A stretch of DNA of 64,000 nucleotides, taken from assembly GCA_964437445.1 (NCBI GenBank), contig CAYTGR010000003.1, forward strand, positions 1 to 64,000, written 5' to 3'. A model generated the notes under the pieces. It made no database searches, was not told the origin of the DNA, and saw only the letters and a list, made by a program, of their open reading frames with translations. This DNA comes from CAYTGR01 sp964437445. GTDB taxonomy: Bacteria; Chloroflexota; Anaerolineae; B4-G1; SLSP01. Position 1 is the stretch's first letter. Every line of letters starts with the position of its first letter. Positions 23,453 to 32,900 of this stretch are shown here, piece after piece. A program made the position numbers and the translations under genes.

Positions 23453-25327
23453 CTACCAGCGACCGCGCAGCCACTTGCGGAACAACCCAATAGATAATAT
23501 TGAGATCACCAGGATCACTATCAACGCGGTGAAGATGGCCAGCGCATTTCCTAATCGTGAGAGGAAGAGCAGCTGGCCCTGCTGGATCCGCCCCACCACG
23601 TCGACGGGGGTAATGCTCGTGGCTTCAGCAAATTGCCAGGTGTCTAGCCAGAACGAAGGCAACGTGAAGACCAGAAAGAGCAGCGAGACCCCGGCCAGCA
23701 TCAGCGACCCCCAGTTCACCAACCGGTCCACTTTGGCGGCGGTCTCGGCCTGGAAGATATCGTCAAAGTGGTTGACCATGTCGCTCAGCGTCGTGATGTT
23801 GCGCTCGGCGTAGCTCAAGAGCCGCTGTGTTCCCATCACTTCCACCAGGCGCTGGAACTTCTCCACGCCGTACTCCGCCCGGCTGATCAGGTGCGGCTCG
23901 GCCATCTCCTGGGCGATGGCCAGCAGGCGCGAGTAGCGGGTGGTCGCGCCGGTGAGATGGGCCAGCAGTTCCCGTTCCATTGCAAATTCACCGACACGCA
24001 TCAGCCCTTCCTGTTTGCGCCGCATTACCTTGACCACTTCTTCCAGGGCCTGGGTACTGTAATTTTCCACCAATTGGGCCAGCGCCTGAATCTCCACGCC
24101 GGTCTCCAGCAGATGCTCAAAAGCGCGCCAGTATTGTTGGTAGGTGACCTTACTGGTAGGGGTCGGCAGGTCGGAAATGAACAATTGCTGGCTGCGGGCA
24201 AAATCTGAAGGGATGACCAGGGTTGTCCGCGAGGTGATCAGGCAGATCTCGTCTTCCCAGGTGGCGGTATCGGCTTTGAAGATTTCCTCTGACAGGTCAG
24301 CCCGATAACGGGGGAGCAGGCGAGTGCTCTGTTTGGTGATTTTGGGATTCTTGCCCGGTCGCTTGAGGATGGCTCCTTCCAGCAACGAGGCCAGCAAGCC
24401 ACATAGCTCTGGATTTTGGCGGACGTCTTTGGCATCCACTATTTTCATCTCGGTGCTGGTGAGGGAGGCCTCTTCGGGGGCCGTTTCCGGCGGGATGTAG
24501 AGCCGTTCAAAGAAGAAATTGACGTAGGAATCGTAGAAAGGTGGCGTGAGCGAGTGCTCGGCAGGACACCAGTTTAACAGCGAGGAACTATGATTCCCGT
24601 TCAGTGTCACCGGCGGCAACAGCTCGGTGAAGCGGCGCAGCGCTTCCAGGGCGATGTGCCAGTGCACTGGCGAGTAAAGCAACGGTGGCGGGGCGTCCGG
24701 GTCTACATGGAGCCAATTCAGAAAATGATGGATGGATTGGGCTCGCCGCTGTTGTTCCGGGTTAGCGCTGCCTTCCAACTCGTGTAACCACCCAATGGCA
24801 CTGGCCAGATCAAACGGACTTTGCAACGTCACCACGTCGGTCGCCACATTGAGCAGCAGGGTAGCGGTTTTGTATTCGCGCGTTAACGAGACGATAAAAA
24901 AGCCCAGGGGAGTCAGCCGGATGGTGATGTCCCATTGTCGCCATTCCGGCAGGAAGAGCTTCTTGAATTGAAGGTTGGTCAGTAATTCGGGTTCAAACTC
25001 CATCCCTTCTTTGCTAACCTGGTAGACCGGTGCATGGTGCGTTTCAAGAAGGCGATAACGGAACAGGCCCATGGCATACCCCAGCAATTCAGCATCCATC
25101 TCCACATCATCGGCTTCGGTTGTGGCAATAGGGGCGGATACGGTGCGAAAATGATCATTGTGGGCCATGGTGTGCGGCAATTTTTGCACGTAACGGATAA
25201 ACTCTGGCGTGTTGCGAAACGCATCCAGCTCGCCGTGGCGTTCTTTGGGGAGAAAGTGTTGGGCGTCAATTGCCATGATCAGACGAGTGTGTCCGACAAC
25301 TTTGACTTTTTGTTCTGGGCGGGCCAT
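23453..25327 (-). CDS. Unrecognised 624-aa protein with two C-terminal membrane helices
   Basis: I cannot assign this protein. A large soluble N-terminal region of about 500 residues, mixed alpha/beta then helical, is followed by two hydrophobic helices near the C terminus (WGSLMLAGVSLLFLVFTLP and FTALIVILVISILSIGLF) and a short basic tail. The layout recalls CorA-type proteins, but the GMN motif of CorA is absent. The helical stretch before the membrane (AERNITTLSDMVNHFDDIFQ) could form a coiled coil. GAGGAG sits six bases before the ATG. It is a single gene flanked by a convergent and a divergent neighbour. Confidence 0.75.
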   Translation of the reverse strand: MARPEQKVKVVGHTRLIMAIDAQHFLPKERHGELDAFRNTPEFIRYVQKLPHTMAHNDHFRTVSAPIATTEADDVEMDAELLGYAMGLFRYRLLETHHAPVYQVSKEGMEFEPELLTNLQFKKLFLPEWRQWDITIRLTPLGFFIVSLTREYKTATLLLNVATDVVTLQSPFDLASAIGWLHELEGSANPEQQRRAQSIHHFLNWLHVDPDAPPPLLYSPVHWHIALEALRRFTELLPPVTLNGNHSSSLLNWCPAEHSLTPPFYDSYVNFFFERLYIPPETAPEEASLTSTEMKIVDAKDVRQNPELCGLLASLLEGAILKRPGKNPKITKQSTRLLPRYRADLSEEIFKADTATWEDEICLITSRTTLVIPSDFARSQQLFISDLPTPTSKVTYQQYWRAFEHLLETGVEIQALAQLVENYSTQALEEVVKVMRRKQEGLMRVGEFAMERELLAHLTGATTRYSRLLAIAQEMAEPHLISRAEYGVEKFQRLVEVMGTQRLLSYAERNITTLSDMVNHFDDIFQAETAAKVDRLVNWGSLMLAGVSLLFLVFTLPSFWLDTWQFAEATSITPVDVVGRIQQGQLLFLSRLGNALAIFTALIVILVISILSIGLFRKWLRGRW

Positions 25328-25492
25328 AGTACTCCTCTTCGGTCACAAATTCAAGCCAGAGCATTTTACATTATACTCCGGTTGTCAATTCTCTATATTG
25401 ACTAAATGACCGCCAGACTAAACAACTGTTGGTTTTCAAAATCCGTGTATACTATGGCTGTCGGCAATGTTAAATTACGGTGGAGAACCTCC

Positions 25493-26140
25493 ATGGCCGG
25501 CAGACGCATTGGGACGAAATGGGCGCGGCTCTATGGCTGGCTGGCCGAGCGGCTTTACCATGAGCTGGCCTGGGCCTATGATCTGGTCAGCTGGTTGGTC
25601 AGCGCCGGGCAGTGGGCCGCGTGGCGCCGCGCGGCGCTGGCCTATCTGCCGCCGGGCCGCGTCTTGGAGGTCGGCTTTGGCACCGGCGCGCTGCTGATAG
25701 AGCTGGCCGGGAGCGGGCGCACCGTGGTCGGGCTGGACCTCTCGCCGGAGATGCACCGCCAGACTGCGCGCAAGCTGCAACGGCGGGGCCTGCAGGTGGC
25801 GCGTGTCCGCGCACCGACCCAGGCGATGCCGTTTGCCGCCGGCACGTTTGACGCTCTGTTGTCCACCTTCCCGGCCAACTACATTCTGGACCCGGCGACG
25901 TGGCGCGAGGCTGCCCGGCTGTTGCGTCCGGGAGGATGCCTGGTCATCACCGGTCTCTGGCTGCAGGTGGATTGGCCCTGGCTGGCCTGGCTGTTGCGGC
26001 CCATCTATGGGGCAGCCCCGCCGCTGCTGGCCCACTTCCAGGCGGCCGCCAGTGCCGCGGGCCTGCACCTGAGACTGGAGGAAGCCGGCTCCGGTCCCAT
26101 CCGGTTGCCCATCCTGATCCTGGAACTGCTACCCCCATAG
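25493..26140 (+). CDS. Class I SAM-dependent methyltransferase
   Basis: 215 residues. Motif I is RVLEVGFGTGALLIEL, followed by VVGLDLSPEM, MPFAAGTFDALLSTFPA and LLRPGGCLVITG. The N-terminal hydrophobic, Trp-rich helix (ELAWAYDLVSWLVSAGQWAAW) matches the phosphatidylethanolamine/menaquinone-type methyltransferases that act near membranes. GGTGGAG seven bases upstream picks the ATG at 25493; earlier in-frame ATGs lack an SD. It could methylate a lipid or quinone, but the substrate is not shown. A heptamer array begins three bases after its stop. Confidence 0.75.
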   Translation: MAGRRIGTKWARLYGWLAERLYHELAWAYDLVSWLVSAGQWAAWRRAALAYLPPGRVLEVGFGTGALLIELAGSGRTVVGLDLSPEMHRQTARKLQRRGLQVARVRAPTQAMPFAAGTFDALLSTFPANYILDPATWREAARLLRPGGCLVITGLWLQVDWPWLAWLLRPIYGAAPPLLAHFQAAASAAGLHLRLEEAGSGPIRLPILILELLPP

Positions 26141-26143
26141 CCA

Positions 26144-26206
26144 TTTCACGTCTCACGTCTCACGTTTCACGTATCACGTATCACGTATCACGTATCACGT
26201 ATCATG
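26144..26206. repeat. Heptamer array (TATCACG type) ending in a start codon
   Basis: Nine units in register: TTTCACG, TCTCACG twice, TTTCACG, TATCACG four times, and a degenerate TATCATG whose last three bases are the apparent ATG of the next gene. No Shine-Dalgarno is left between the array and the start. Confidence 0.75.
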
Positions 26207-26976
26207 AATTCATCACCAAACTCTTGCACTCCCGACCTGGAGCCCCGGACCACGCCGGGCGCGCAGGTGGAGCGGCTGCCCACGGGCGGCTGGCGGCTGA
26301 GCGTCCCGGCCGGCCCTGGCGGGACCTACCGCTGGGCGCAGCTGGACGATTACCTCCGCCGGGCGCGCTCCGCTTTTGCCTGGCGGCCACCGGTCACGCT
26401 GCGGGTACGGGCGCACGTCTCGGCAGCGGCGCTGCCCGGCACCTGGGGTTTCGGCTTCTGGAACGACCCGTTCAGCGTGAGCCTGGGTCTCGGCGGGATG
26501 GCCCGCCGGTTGCCCGCGCTGCCCAATGCGGCCTGGTTCTTCTACGCCTCGCCGCCGAACTATCTGGCGCTGCGTGACACGCATCCGGCCCAGGGCTGGC
26601 TGGCGGCAACTTTTGCCGCCCCGCGCATCCCCTCATTGGCGCTGGCCCCGGGCACGCCGCTGCTCCCGCTCCTGGCCTGGCCGCCGGCCGCGCGCTGGCT
26701 GCGGCGGCTGGCGCGCGCATTCGTGCAGGAGGATGCCACCGCCCTGACCGTTGATCCGACGGCGTGGCACACCTGCGCGCTCACCTGGCAGGCGGATACC
26801 GTCCGCTTTGCGGTGGATGACGCCGAGGTCTGGACGACGCCGGTCGCGCCACGCGGTCCCCTGGGGCTGGTCCTCTGGCTGGATAACCAGTACGCGGCCT
26901 TCCCGCCGGAGGGACGGCTTCGCTTCGGCACGCTGCCCAATCCACCGGCCTGGCTGGAGCTGGGGGAGATAGCCGT
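26204..26976 (+). CDS. Lectin/glucanase-fold-like protein, 3' end in gap
   Basis: At least 257 residues, cut by an N gap. There is no signal peptide. Several blocks (GTWGFGFWNDPFSVSLGLGG, DPTAWHTCALTWQADTVRFA, then VDDAEVWTTPVAPRGPLGLV) have the beta-strand pattern of concanavalin A-like/LamG or GH16-like sheets, but I see no GH16 catalytic ExDxxE motif. Function unknown; carbohydrate binding is a guess. The assigned start is the last triplet of a heptamer array and has no SD, so the true start is doubtful. The C terminus cannot be seen. Confidence 0.55.
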
Positions 26977-27076
26977 NNNNNNNNNNNNNNNNNNNNNNNN
27001 NNNNNNNNNNNNNNNNNNNNNNNNNNNNNNNNNNNNNNNNNNNNNNNNNNNNNNNNNNNNNNNNNNNNNNNNNNNN
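26977..27076. other. Assembly gap (100 N)
   Basis: A run of 100 N, a fixed-length placeholder. The right flank is a CAGCCAT heptamer array, so the contig break was probably caused by the repeat; its real length and the end of the preceding gene are unknown. Confidence 0.95.
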
Positions 27077-27132
27077 CAGCCATCAGCCATCAGCCATCAG
27101 CCATCAGCCATCAGCCATCAGCCATCAGCCAT
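27077..27132. repeat. Heptamer array (CAGCCAT type), at least 8 units
   Basis: Eight perfect CAGCCAT units directly abutting the N gap, so the array may extend into it. It is the inverse orientation of the GCTGATG array at 21397-21438. Confidence 0.85.
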
Positions 27133-27198
27133 CAGCCAATGAAATACGTAACACGCAATACGCAAAATGATCAGGGAACCTGAAAGTGAGCTGCTCGG

Positions 27199-27612
27199 AT
27201 GGAATACCAACCTCTGCATTTCATCGGCGAAGCCATTGAGGCACAGTTTGACGAGCCGCCGCTCTACGCCAAACGGCCGGGCTGTCCCAACCGGTTTGTC
27301 TGGCGCGGCACCGTCTACGAGATTGTGGAGCTGTTGAGCGAGTGGCAGGATTACGAGCGGCGCGGCCGGATGGCGCACAACATGCGCCCGGCACATGCCA
27401 CTGCGGCGGCCAGCCGTGGCTCGTGGGGGGTGGGGCGCTCTTACTTCCGCGTGCGGGTCGCTACGGGCCAGATTTTTGACCTCTACTACGACCGCGCGCC
27501 GGAGAGCAGCACCGTCCGTGCGGGCTCCTGGCTGCTCTACCGCGAACTGGCCGCCCCGCCGGAAAATCCCGGGATGCCTGAAGGTGTCACTACGCCAAAG
27601 ATTGCGAACTGA
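27199..27612 (+). CDS. DUF6504-like small protein
   Basis: 137 residues, soluble. The pattern CPNRFVWRGTVYEIVELLSEWQ followed by WGVGRSYFRVRVATGQIFDLYYD is a compact all-beta arrangement that I associate with DUF6504 proteins of Chloroflexota and related phyla; the family name is from memory. These are often encoded next to nucleic-acid-related genes in other genomes, but here the neighbours are a gap and the CHAT-SIR2 gene. The ribosome site before 27199 is weak (AAAGTGAG). Confidence 0.6.
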   Translation: MEYQPLHFIGEAIEAQFDEPPLYAKRPGCPNRFVWRGTVYEIVELLSEWQDYERRGRMAHNMRPAHATAAASRGSWGVGRSYFRVRVATGQIFDLYYDRAPESSTVRAGSWLLYRELAAPPENPGMPEGVTTPKIAN

Positions 27613-27749
27613 AGTTCACGCTACGCTGGCTACCGATGGGGTTTGCGGTCTGTGGCAGTGGTCAAAAGAGAACGCGGCTACCACCAACCGGACAGGTAAC
27701 AACCTGGATTCGCTAAAGACTCATTGACTCTTCAGAGCAGGAGGCATTC

Positions 27750-29762
27750 ATGGCCGATCTGACCTTCGTTGATCTGGAGATCCGCCTGTTCCCCCGCGAG
27801 GAGGCCGGTTATCCGGTGGAGTTGACCCTGGGGGATGAGCGGGAATTTCCGCGCGGGTGGTTAGCGGCCGACATCGTGCCGTGGACGGCAACCGGCGATC
27901 CGGCGGCCGACGGCGCGCGACTCCTGGCAGCGCTTCTGGCCGACCCCGTGCTGCAAAGTGCCTGGGCCGAAGCGCGTGGTGCGGCACCCCAACGGCGGCT
28001 GCGCCTGCGGCTGGATCCCCGCGCGCCGGAGCTCCACACGCTGCCCTGGGAACTGTTGTGTGACGAGACCGCAGTCCTGGCTGCCAATGCCAATACCCCG
28101 TTTTCTCGCTACCTGCCGGTCGCGTTGCCCTGGGGGAGCCTGGTGGAGGAACGCCCGTTGCGCGTCCTGGTGGCCATCTCCAACCCGAGCGACCTGGAGA
28201 CGACCTACCGGCTGGCCCCGCTGGACGTGCCTCAGGAACAGGCCACGCTCACGGCCGCGCTGGCGGCTGCCGGCTCCGGCATCCAGGTCCAATTTCTGGA
28301 GCCGCCGGTCACGTTGGCCCGCCTGGAAGAGGCACTCCGGGCCGGCTACCACGTCTTCCACTACCTGGGCCACGGCGTTTTTGATGCCCGCCGCGACCAG
28401 GCGGCACTCTACCTTCAACGTGACGACGGGACGGCCGACCGTGTGACCGATGACGCGCTGATCGGCGTCCTGACCCGGCTGGCGGTGCGCCCCCGGCTGG
28501 TCTTCCTGGCCGCTTGCCAGAGCGCGAGCCGGGCCGCCGGGGATGCCTTTCGCGGCCTGGGGCCGCAGCTGGTCGCAGCCGGTGTCCCGGCGGTGGTGGC
28601 GATGCAGGACTCCGTCACGTTGGCCGCCGCCCAAAAATTGAGCGCTGTCTTCTACCAGCGAGTGGCCGAGCACGGTTTGGTAGATTGCGCACTGAACGAA
28701 GCCCGCAGTGCCCTGCTCACGGCCGGCGCTCCCGCTGCGGCCGTGCCGGTGCTCTTCCTGCGGCTCAAGTCGGGGCGGCTGTGGGATCCCGCTGCCGACG
28801 CGCGCGGCACCGTTTTGGGGGAAAAGAACCCGCGCATCTTTTGGAGCGGCCTGTTGCGCTTGATCCAGGAACAGCGTTGCACGCCCATCATCGGCCCGCG
28901 CGTCCACGGGCGCTGGCTGCCGCAACCGGCCGAGATCGCGCAGCGTTGGGCCGCCGACCACGATTATCCCTTCGCCGATCCCACCGCGCTGGCGCGGGTG
29001 GCGCAATACCTGGCGACCAACCAGGGGGAGGATTTCCCCCGCTACGAGTACCTCGCGGCGCTGCAGACCGAATTGCTGGCCCGCCTGCCGGCTGAACTGC
29101 GCCCGGCTCGCCCGCCGGAGACGTTGACCGCGCTCATGCAGGCTGTTGGCTGGCCCACCTTCAGCGCTGCCGACCCCAATGAGCCGCATCGCGTGCTGGC
29201 AAGCCTGGGGTTGCCGCTCTACCTTACGACTAACGTTGACAGCTTCATGGTGGAAGCGCTGCGCGCGCAGGGCCGGCAGCCGGTGCGCGAATACTGCCGC
29301 TGGCACCCGGACCTGGATCTGCCACCCTCGCGCCTGATCACCGGCTACGAGCCGACCCCCGCTGCCCCCCTGGTCTACCACCTTTTCGGCAGCGACGAAG
29401 AGGCCGGCTCGCTGGTGCTGACCGAGGACGACTACCTGGCCTTCCTGGTGCGGATCGCCGCCGAGCGCGACCGGATCCCCAATCTCATCCGGGGAGCGCT
29501 TGCCAGCAGCGCGTTGCTCTTCGTGGGGTTCAACCTCTACGATTGGGAGTTTCGCGTCGTGCTGCACGGGCTGGTGGCCGGGCTGGACCGGCGGCGTAAA
29601 TTCAAACATGTGGCCGTCCAACTGGAGTTTGACGCCGCCGGCGCGGCCGACACCACTGCGGTCCAGGCGTTCCTGCAACAGTATTTCCAGGAGGCCGACA
29701 TCAACGTCTTCTGGGGTACCTCCACGCAATTCCTGGCCGAACTGCGGGAGCAGAGGATGTGA
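27750..29762 (+). CDS. CHAT protease - SIR2-like fusion
   Basis: 670 residues. The N-terminal half is a CHAT (caspase HetF-associated) peptidase: His208 in FHYLGHGVFD and Cys256 in FLAACQSAS are the catalytic dyad, with AVVAMQDSVT following. Residues 355-660 form a SIR2-like domain (SIR2_2): LYLTTNVDSFMVEAL, LVLTEDDYLAFL, LLFVGFNLYDWEF. The usual L-H-G of sirtuin-type NADases reads LFG here (Phe546, with His544 two residues before), so NAD cleavage is uncertain. CAGGAGG precedes the ATG. The STAND-ATPase gene follows in the same direction. CHAT and SIR2 modules are recurrent effectors of bacterial conflict systems, so I infer a death or defence effector controlled by the ATPase. Confidence 0.88.
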   Translation: MADLTFVDLEIRLFPREEAGYPVELTLGDEREFPRGWLAADIVPWTATGDPAADGARLLAALLADPVLQSAWAEARGAAPQRRLRLRLDPRAPELHTLPWELLCDETAVLAANANTPFSRYLPVALPWGSLVEERPLRVLVAISNPSDLETTYRLAPLDVPQEQATLTAALAAAGSGIQVQFLEPPVTLARLEEALRAGYHVFHYLGHGVFDARRDQAALYLQRDDGTADRVTDDALIGVLTRLAVRPRLVFLAACQSASRAAGDAFRGLGPQLVAAGVPAVVAMQDSVTLAAAQKLSAVFYQRVAEHGLVDCALNEARSALLTAGAPAAAVPVLFLRLKSGRLWDPAADARGTVLGEKNPRIFWSGLLRLIQEQRCTPIIGPRVHGRWLPQPAEIAQRWAADHDYPFADPTALARVAQYLATNQGEDFPRYEYLAALQTELLARLPAELRPARPPETLTALMQAVGWPTFSAADPNEPHRVLASLGLPLYLTTNVDSFMVEALRAQGRQPVREYCRWHPDLDLPPSRLITGYEPTPAAPLVYHLFGSDEEAGSLVLTEDDYLAFLVRIAAERDRIPNLIRGALASSALLFVGFNLYDWEFRVVLHGLVAGLDRRRKFKHVAVQLEFDAAGAADTTAVQAFLQQYFQEADINVFWGTSTQFLAELREQRM

Positions 29763-29966
29763 AACGTGAAGCGTGAGGCGTGAAGCGTGAAACGTGAAAC
29801 GTGAAGCGTGAAGCGTGAAGCGTGAAACGTGAAACGTGAAGCGTGAAGCGTGAGGCGTGAAGCGTGAGGCGTGAAACGTGAAACGTGAGGCGTGAAATGT
29901 GAGGCGTGAAACGTGAGGCGTGAGGCGTGAACGGAACACGCATGACGCATCACGCATTACGTTTTA
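29758..29966. repeat. Heptamer array (CGTGARR type), 25 units and tail
   Basis: Twenty-five consecutive CGTGAAA/CGTGAAG/CGTGAGG units (29758-29932). The first unit TGTGAAA contains the stop codon of the CHAT-SIR2 gene. A second run in 7-bp phase (CGCATGA, CGCATCA, CGCATTA, CGTTTTA) follows from about 29939. This is the largest array in the window. Confidence 0.9.
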
Positions 29967-29985
29967 TGTTCTGGGAGGCTAACTC

Positions 29986-32900
29986 ATGCAGCAGAATCCC
30001 TACGTCGGGCCCCGGCCTTACGAACGTGGCGATCGGTTGACCTTCTTCGGGCGGCGACGCGAGGCGCGCGAGCTGCGCGCGCTGATCGTGGCCGAGCGAG
30101 AGGTGCTTTGCTACGCCCAATCCGGCGCTGGGAAGACCTCGCTGTTCAACGCTCAGGTGATCCCGGCGCTGGAGGAGGAGGGCTTTCACGTGCTGCCGGT
30201 GGCCCGGGTGGGCGTGCCGCCGCCGGCAGGTGTCGCCGAGACGCCGGGGATAAACGTTTTCGTCTCCAGCGCGCTCCTCTCGCTGGCCGGCGAAGCATCG
30301 TCGCCGGTGGCACTGAGCGGCCAGACGCTCATGGCTTACCTGAGTACCGTGGCCGCGGCCGATTCCCGCCCGCCCATCTTGATCTTTGACCAGTTTGAGG
30401 AACTCTTCACCACGCAGCGGGAACGCTGGCAGGACGCCGACGGCTTTTTTGCCCAGGCGCGGGCGGCACTGGATGCACTGCCGCAGTTGGGGCTGGTCTT
30501 CGTGATGCGCGAGGACCACGTTGCCGAGCTGGATCCCTACCTGGGCTGGTTCCCGCATCGTCTGCGGGCTCGCTTTCGCCTGGAGCCGTTAGGCCCGGAG
30601 GGGGCCCTGGAGGCCGTCGCTAAACCGGCGGCCCAGGCTGGCTGTGCTTTCGCACCGGGCGTCGCCGAGCGTCTGGTGGATGATCTGCGGCGGCTTAAAG
30701 TGCAGCGCGATCTGGCAGCCACGGCCGAAACCGCCGTGCTGGGCCCGTTCGTGGAGCCGGTGCAGCTTCAGGTGGTCTGCCGCCAGCTCTGGGACAATCT
30801 GCCCGACCAGGCTGACCGCACCATCCAGTGGGAAGACGTCGCGCGCTATGGCGATATTGACCGCGCCCTGACCGCTTTCTACGAAAATGCGGTGGCCGAG
30901 GCCACACAGGTGGGCAGTGTGGACGAGCTGACGGTGCGGCGCTGGTTCAACACCCAGCTGATCACGCCGTTGGGGACGCGCGGGTTGGCGTTGCGCGGCC
31001 CGGAGGCCACCGCCGGACTGCCCAATGCCGCCGTAGATATCCTGGAACATCGCCATTTGATCCGGGCCGACCTGCGGGCCGGCGCGCGCTGGTACGAGCT
31101 CTCCCATGATCGTCTGGTGGATCCCATCCTGGAATCCAATCGGGCGTGGGAAGCGGCCCGCGAAACGCCGCTGCGGACGGCCGCGCGCCATTGGCAGGAG
31201 ACCCAGGCCGCCGCGCTCCTTTACCGGGACGCTGTCCTGGCCGAGGCTGAGGCCTGGGCCGCGGCGCATCCGGCTGACGTGGAGCCCTACGAGGCTGAGT
31301 TCCTGCAGGCCAGCCGCCAGGCTGAGCAGGACCGCCGGCAGCGGCAACGCTGGCTCCGCGCCGGCGCTATCGCTGCCGCAGTGGTCCTGGTCATCATGGC
31401 GATTCTGACAGTAGCTGCCATTCGAGGACAAAACCAGGCCCAGACGGCTCTGGTCCAGGCGGAGCAGGCGCAGGCGACTGCCGAGCTCCGCCAGCAGCAG
31501 GCCGAGGCGGCCCAATCCGAAGCCGAGCTTCAGCGGCAGGAGGCAGAGGAGCAACGGCAGGAGGCAGAGAGGCAGCGGCAGGCGGCCGAAGTGGCCCGTG
31601 CGGAGGCGGAGCAGCTGCGCCAGATTGCCGTGGCCCGCCAGCTGGCCGCGCTCGCGGCGCTCTTGCCGGATCGTTCGGCCCATGGGGTAACGCCGGGCGC
31701 GCTGCTGGCGATTGAGTCGGTCCGTTATCGGCCTACCGCGGAGGGCAACCAGGCGCTCCGCCAGGCGTTGGCGCGGCTGCCCTATCCCGCCATCCAGCTG
31801 ACCGTCACGGCGGCCGTGGAGCGCCTCGTGTTCAGCCCGGATGGTCGCTGGCTGCTCGTGGCCGGCGAATCTGGTCAGGCCGCCCTGGTGGACGGCAACT
31901 GGATGCCGGCATTGACCTTCACTTATACCGGTCCGACCTGGAAGGGTGCGTTCAGCCCCGATGGCCTCTGGCTGGCCGTGCCCGGGCCGGCCGGTGTGAC
32001 AGTCTGGGACCTGGGGTCCACCCGGCAGACCTCGCTCACGCTGGAGTTGGGAGAAACACCCACGGCGGTGCAGTTCAGCCCCGACGGGACGTGGCTGGCG
32101 GCGCGCGGGACGACGCAGGCGCGTCTCTGGCAAACCGGGACCTGGCGGCCGCGAGCGCGTGGCGTGCTGCCGGCCTCGGCGGGCGGGCTGGTCTTCAGCC
32201 CCGGCGGGCGTTACGTCGCCTTCCTGACGGGAAGAAGCGCCCAGGTCTGGGAGGTCGCTTCTGGCCGCGCGCTGTACACTATCTCTCCCTACGGCGGTCT
32301 GCCCCCGGGCGAGACTGTGTCATTTGAAATGATAGACCACCTGGCCTTCAGTCCCGATGAGCGCTGGCTGGCCTTCGCCTGGAGCGAGGGGCTGGGGGGC
32401 AATCCGTATGCCGCCGGGAGCGAGGTCTGGGACGCCGAGACGGGCCAGCCGGTCGCCGAGCTCTGGCGCGAGGGGCGTGCCAACGAGCTCCAGTTCAGCC
32501 CCGACGGGCGCTGGCTGGTCCTGGGCGGTACTATGGGCCCAGCAGCGGTCTTCTCGGTCGGGGGGTGGTCAGAGGTCACCCGGTTAGGCTCCCATGGCAC
32601 TTACTGGCTGGACTTTTTGCCCGACGGTCACCGGCTGGTAGCGTTCTGGCAATGGATGGTGGAATCACCAGGGCCGGCCACGTTGGGGGTTTGGGAAAGC
32701 GGGGGGTGGCAGCCGGTCGCCCACTTTAATCTGGAGAGCATGGTCCAATGGTCGCCAGATTGGAGGTTACCAGATTGGAGCCAGGTGGTGAGTGCGGATG
32801 GGCGCTGGCTGGCGCTCAACACCACTTGCATTGCCACCGACCTTTACCAGGAGGCTGCCTGCAATGGGGCGGTGCGGGTGTGGGACGCCCGGCAGTGGCG

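Noticed and set aside
27861..29957. A 698-codon minus-strand frame over CHAT-SIR2
   Set aside because: Starts in the heptamer array (repeating Ser-Arg-Phe-Thr) and is the antisense of clear CHAT and SIR2 motifs.
29758..29966. CRISPR array
   Set aside because: The unit is 7 bp with no spacers and no cas genes nearby; it is a simple tandem array.
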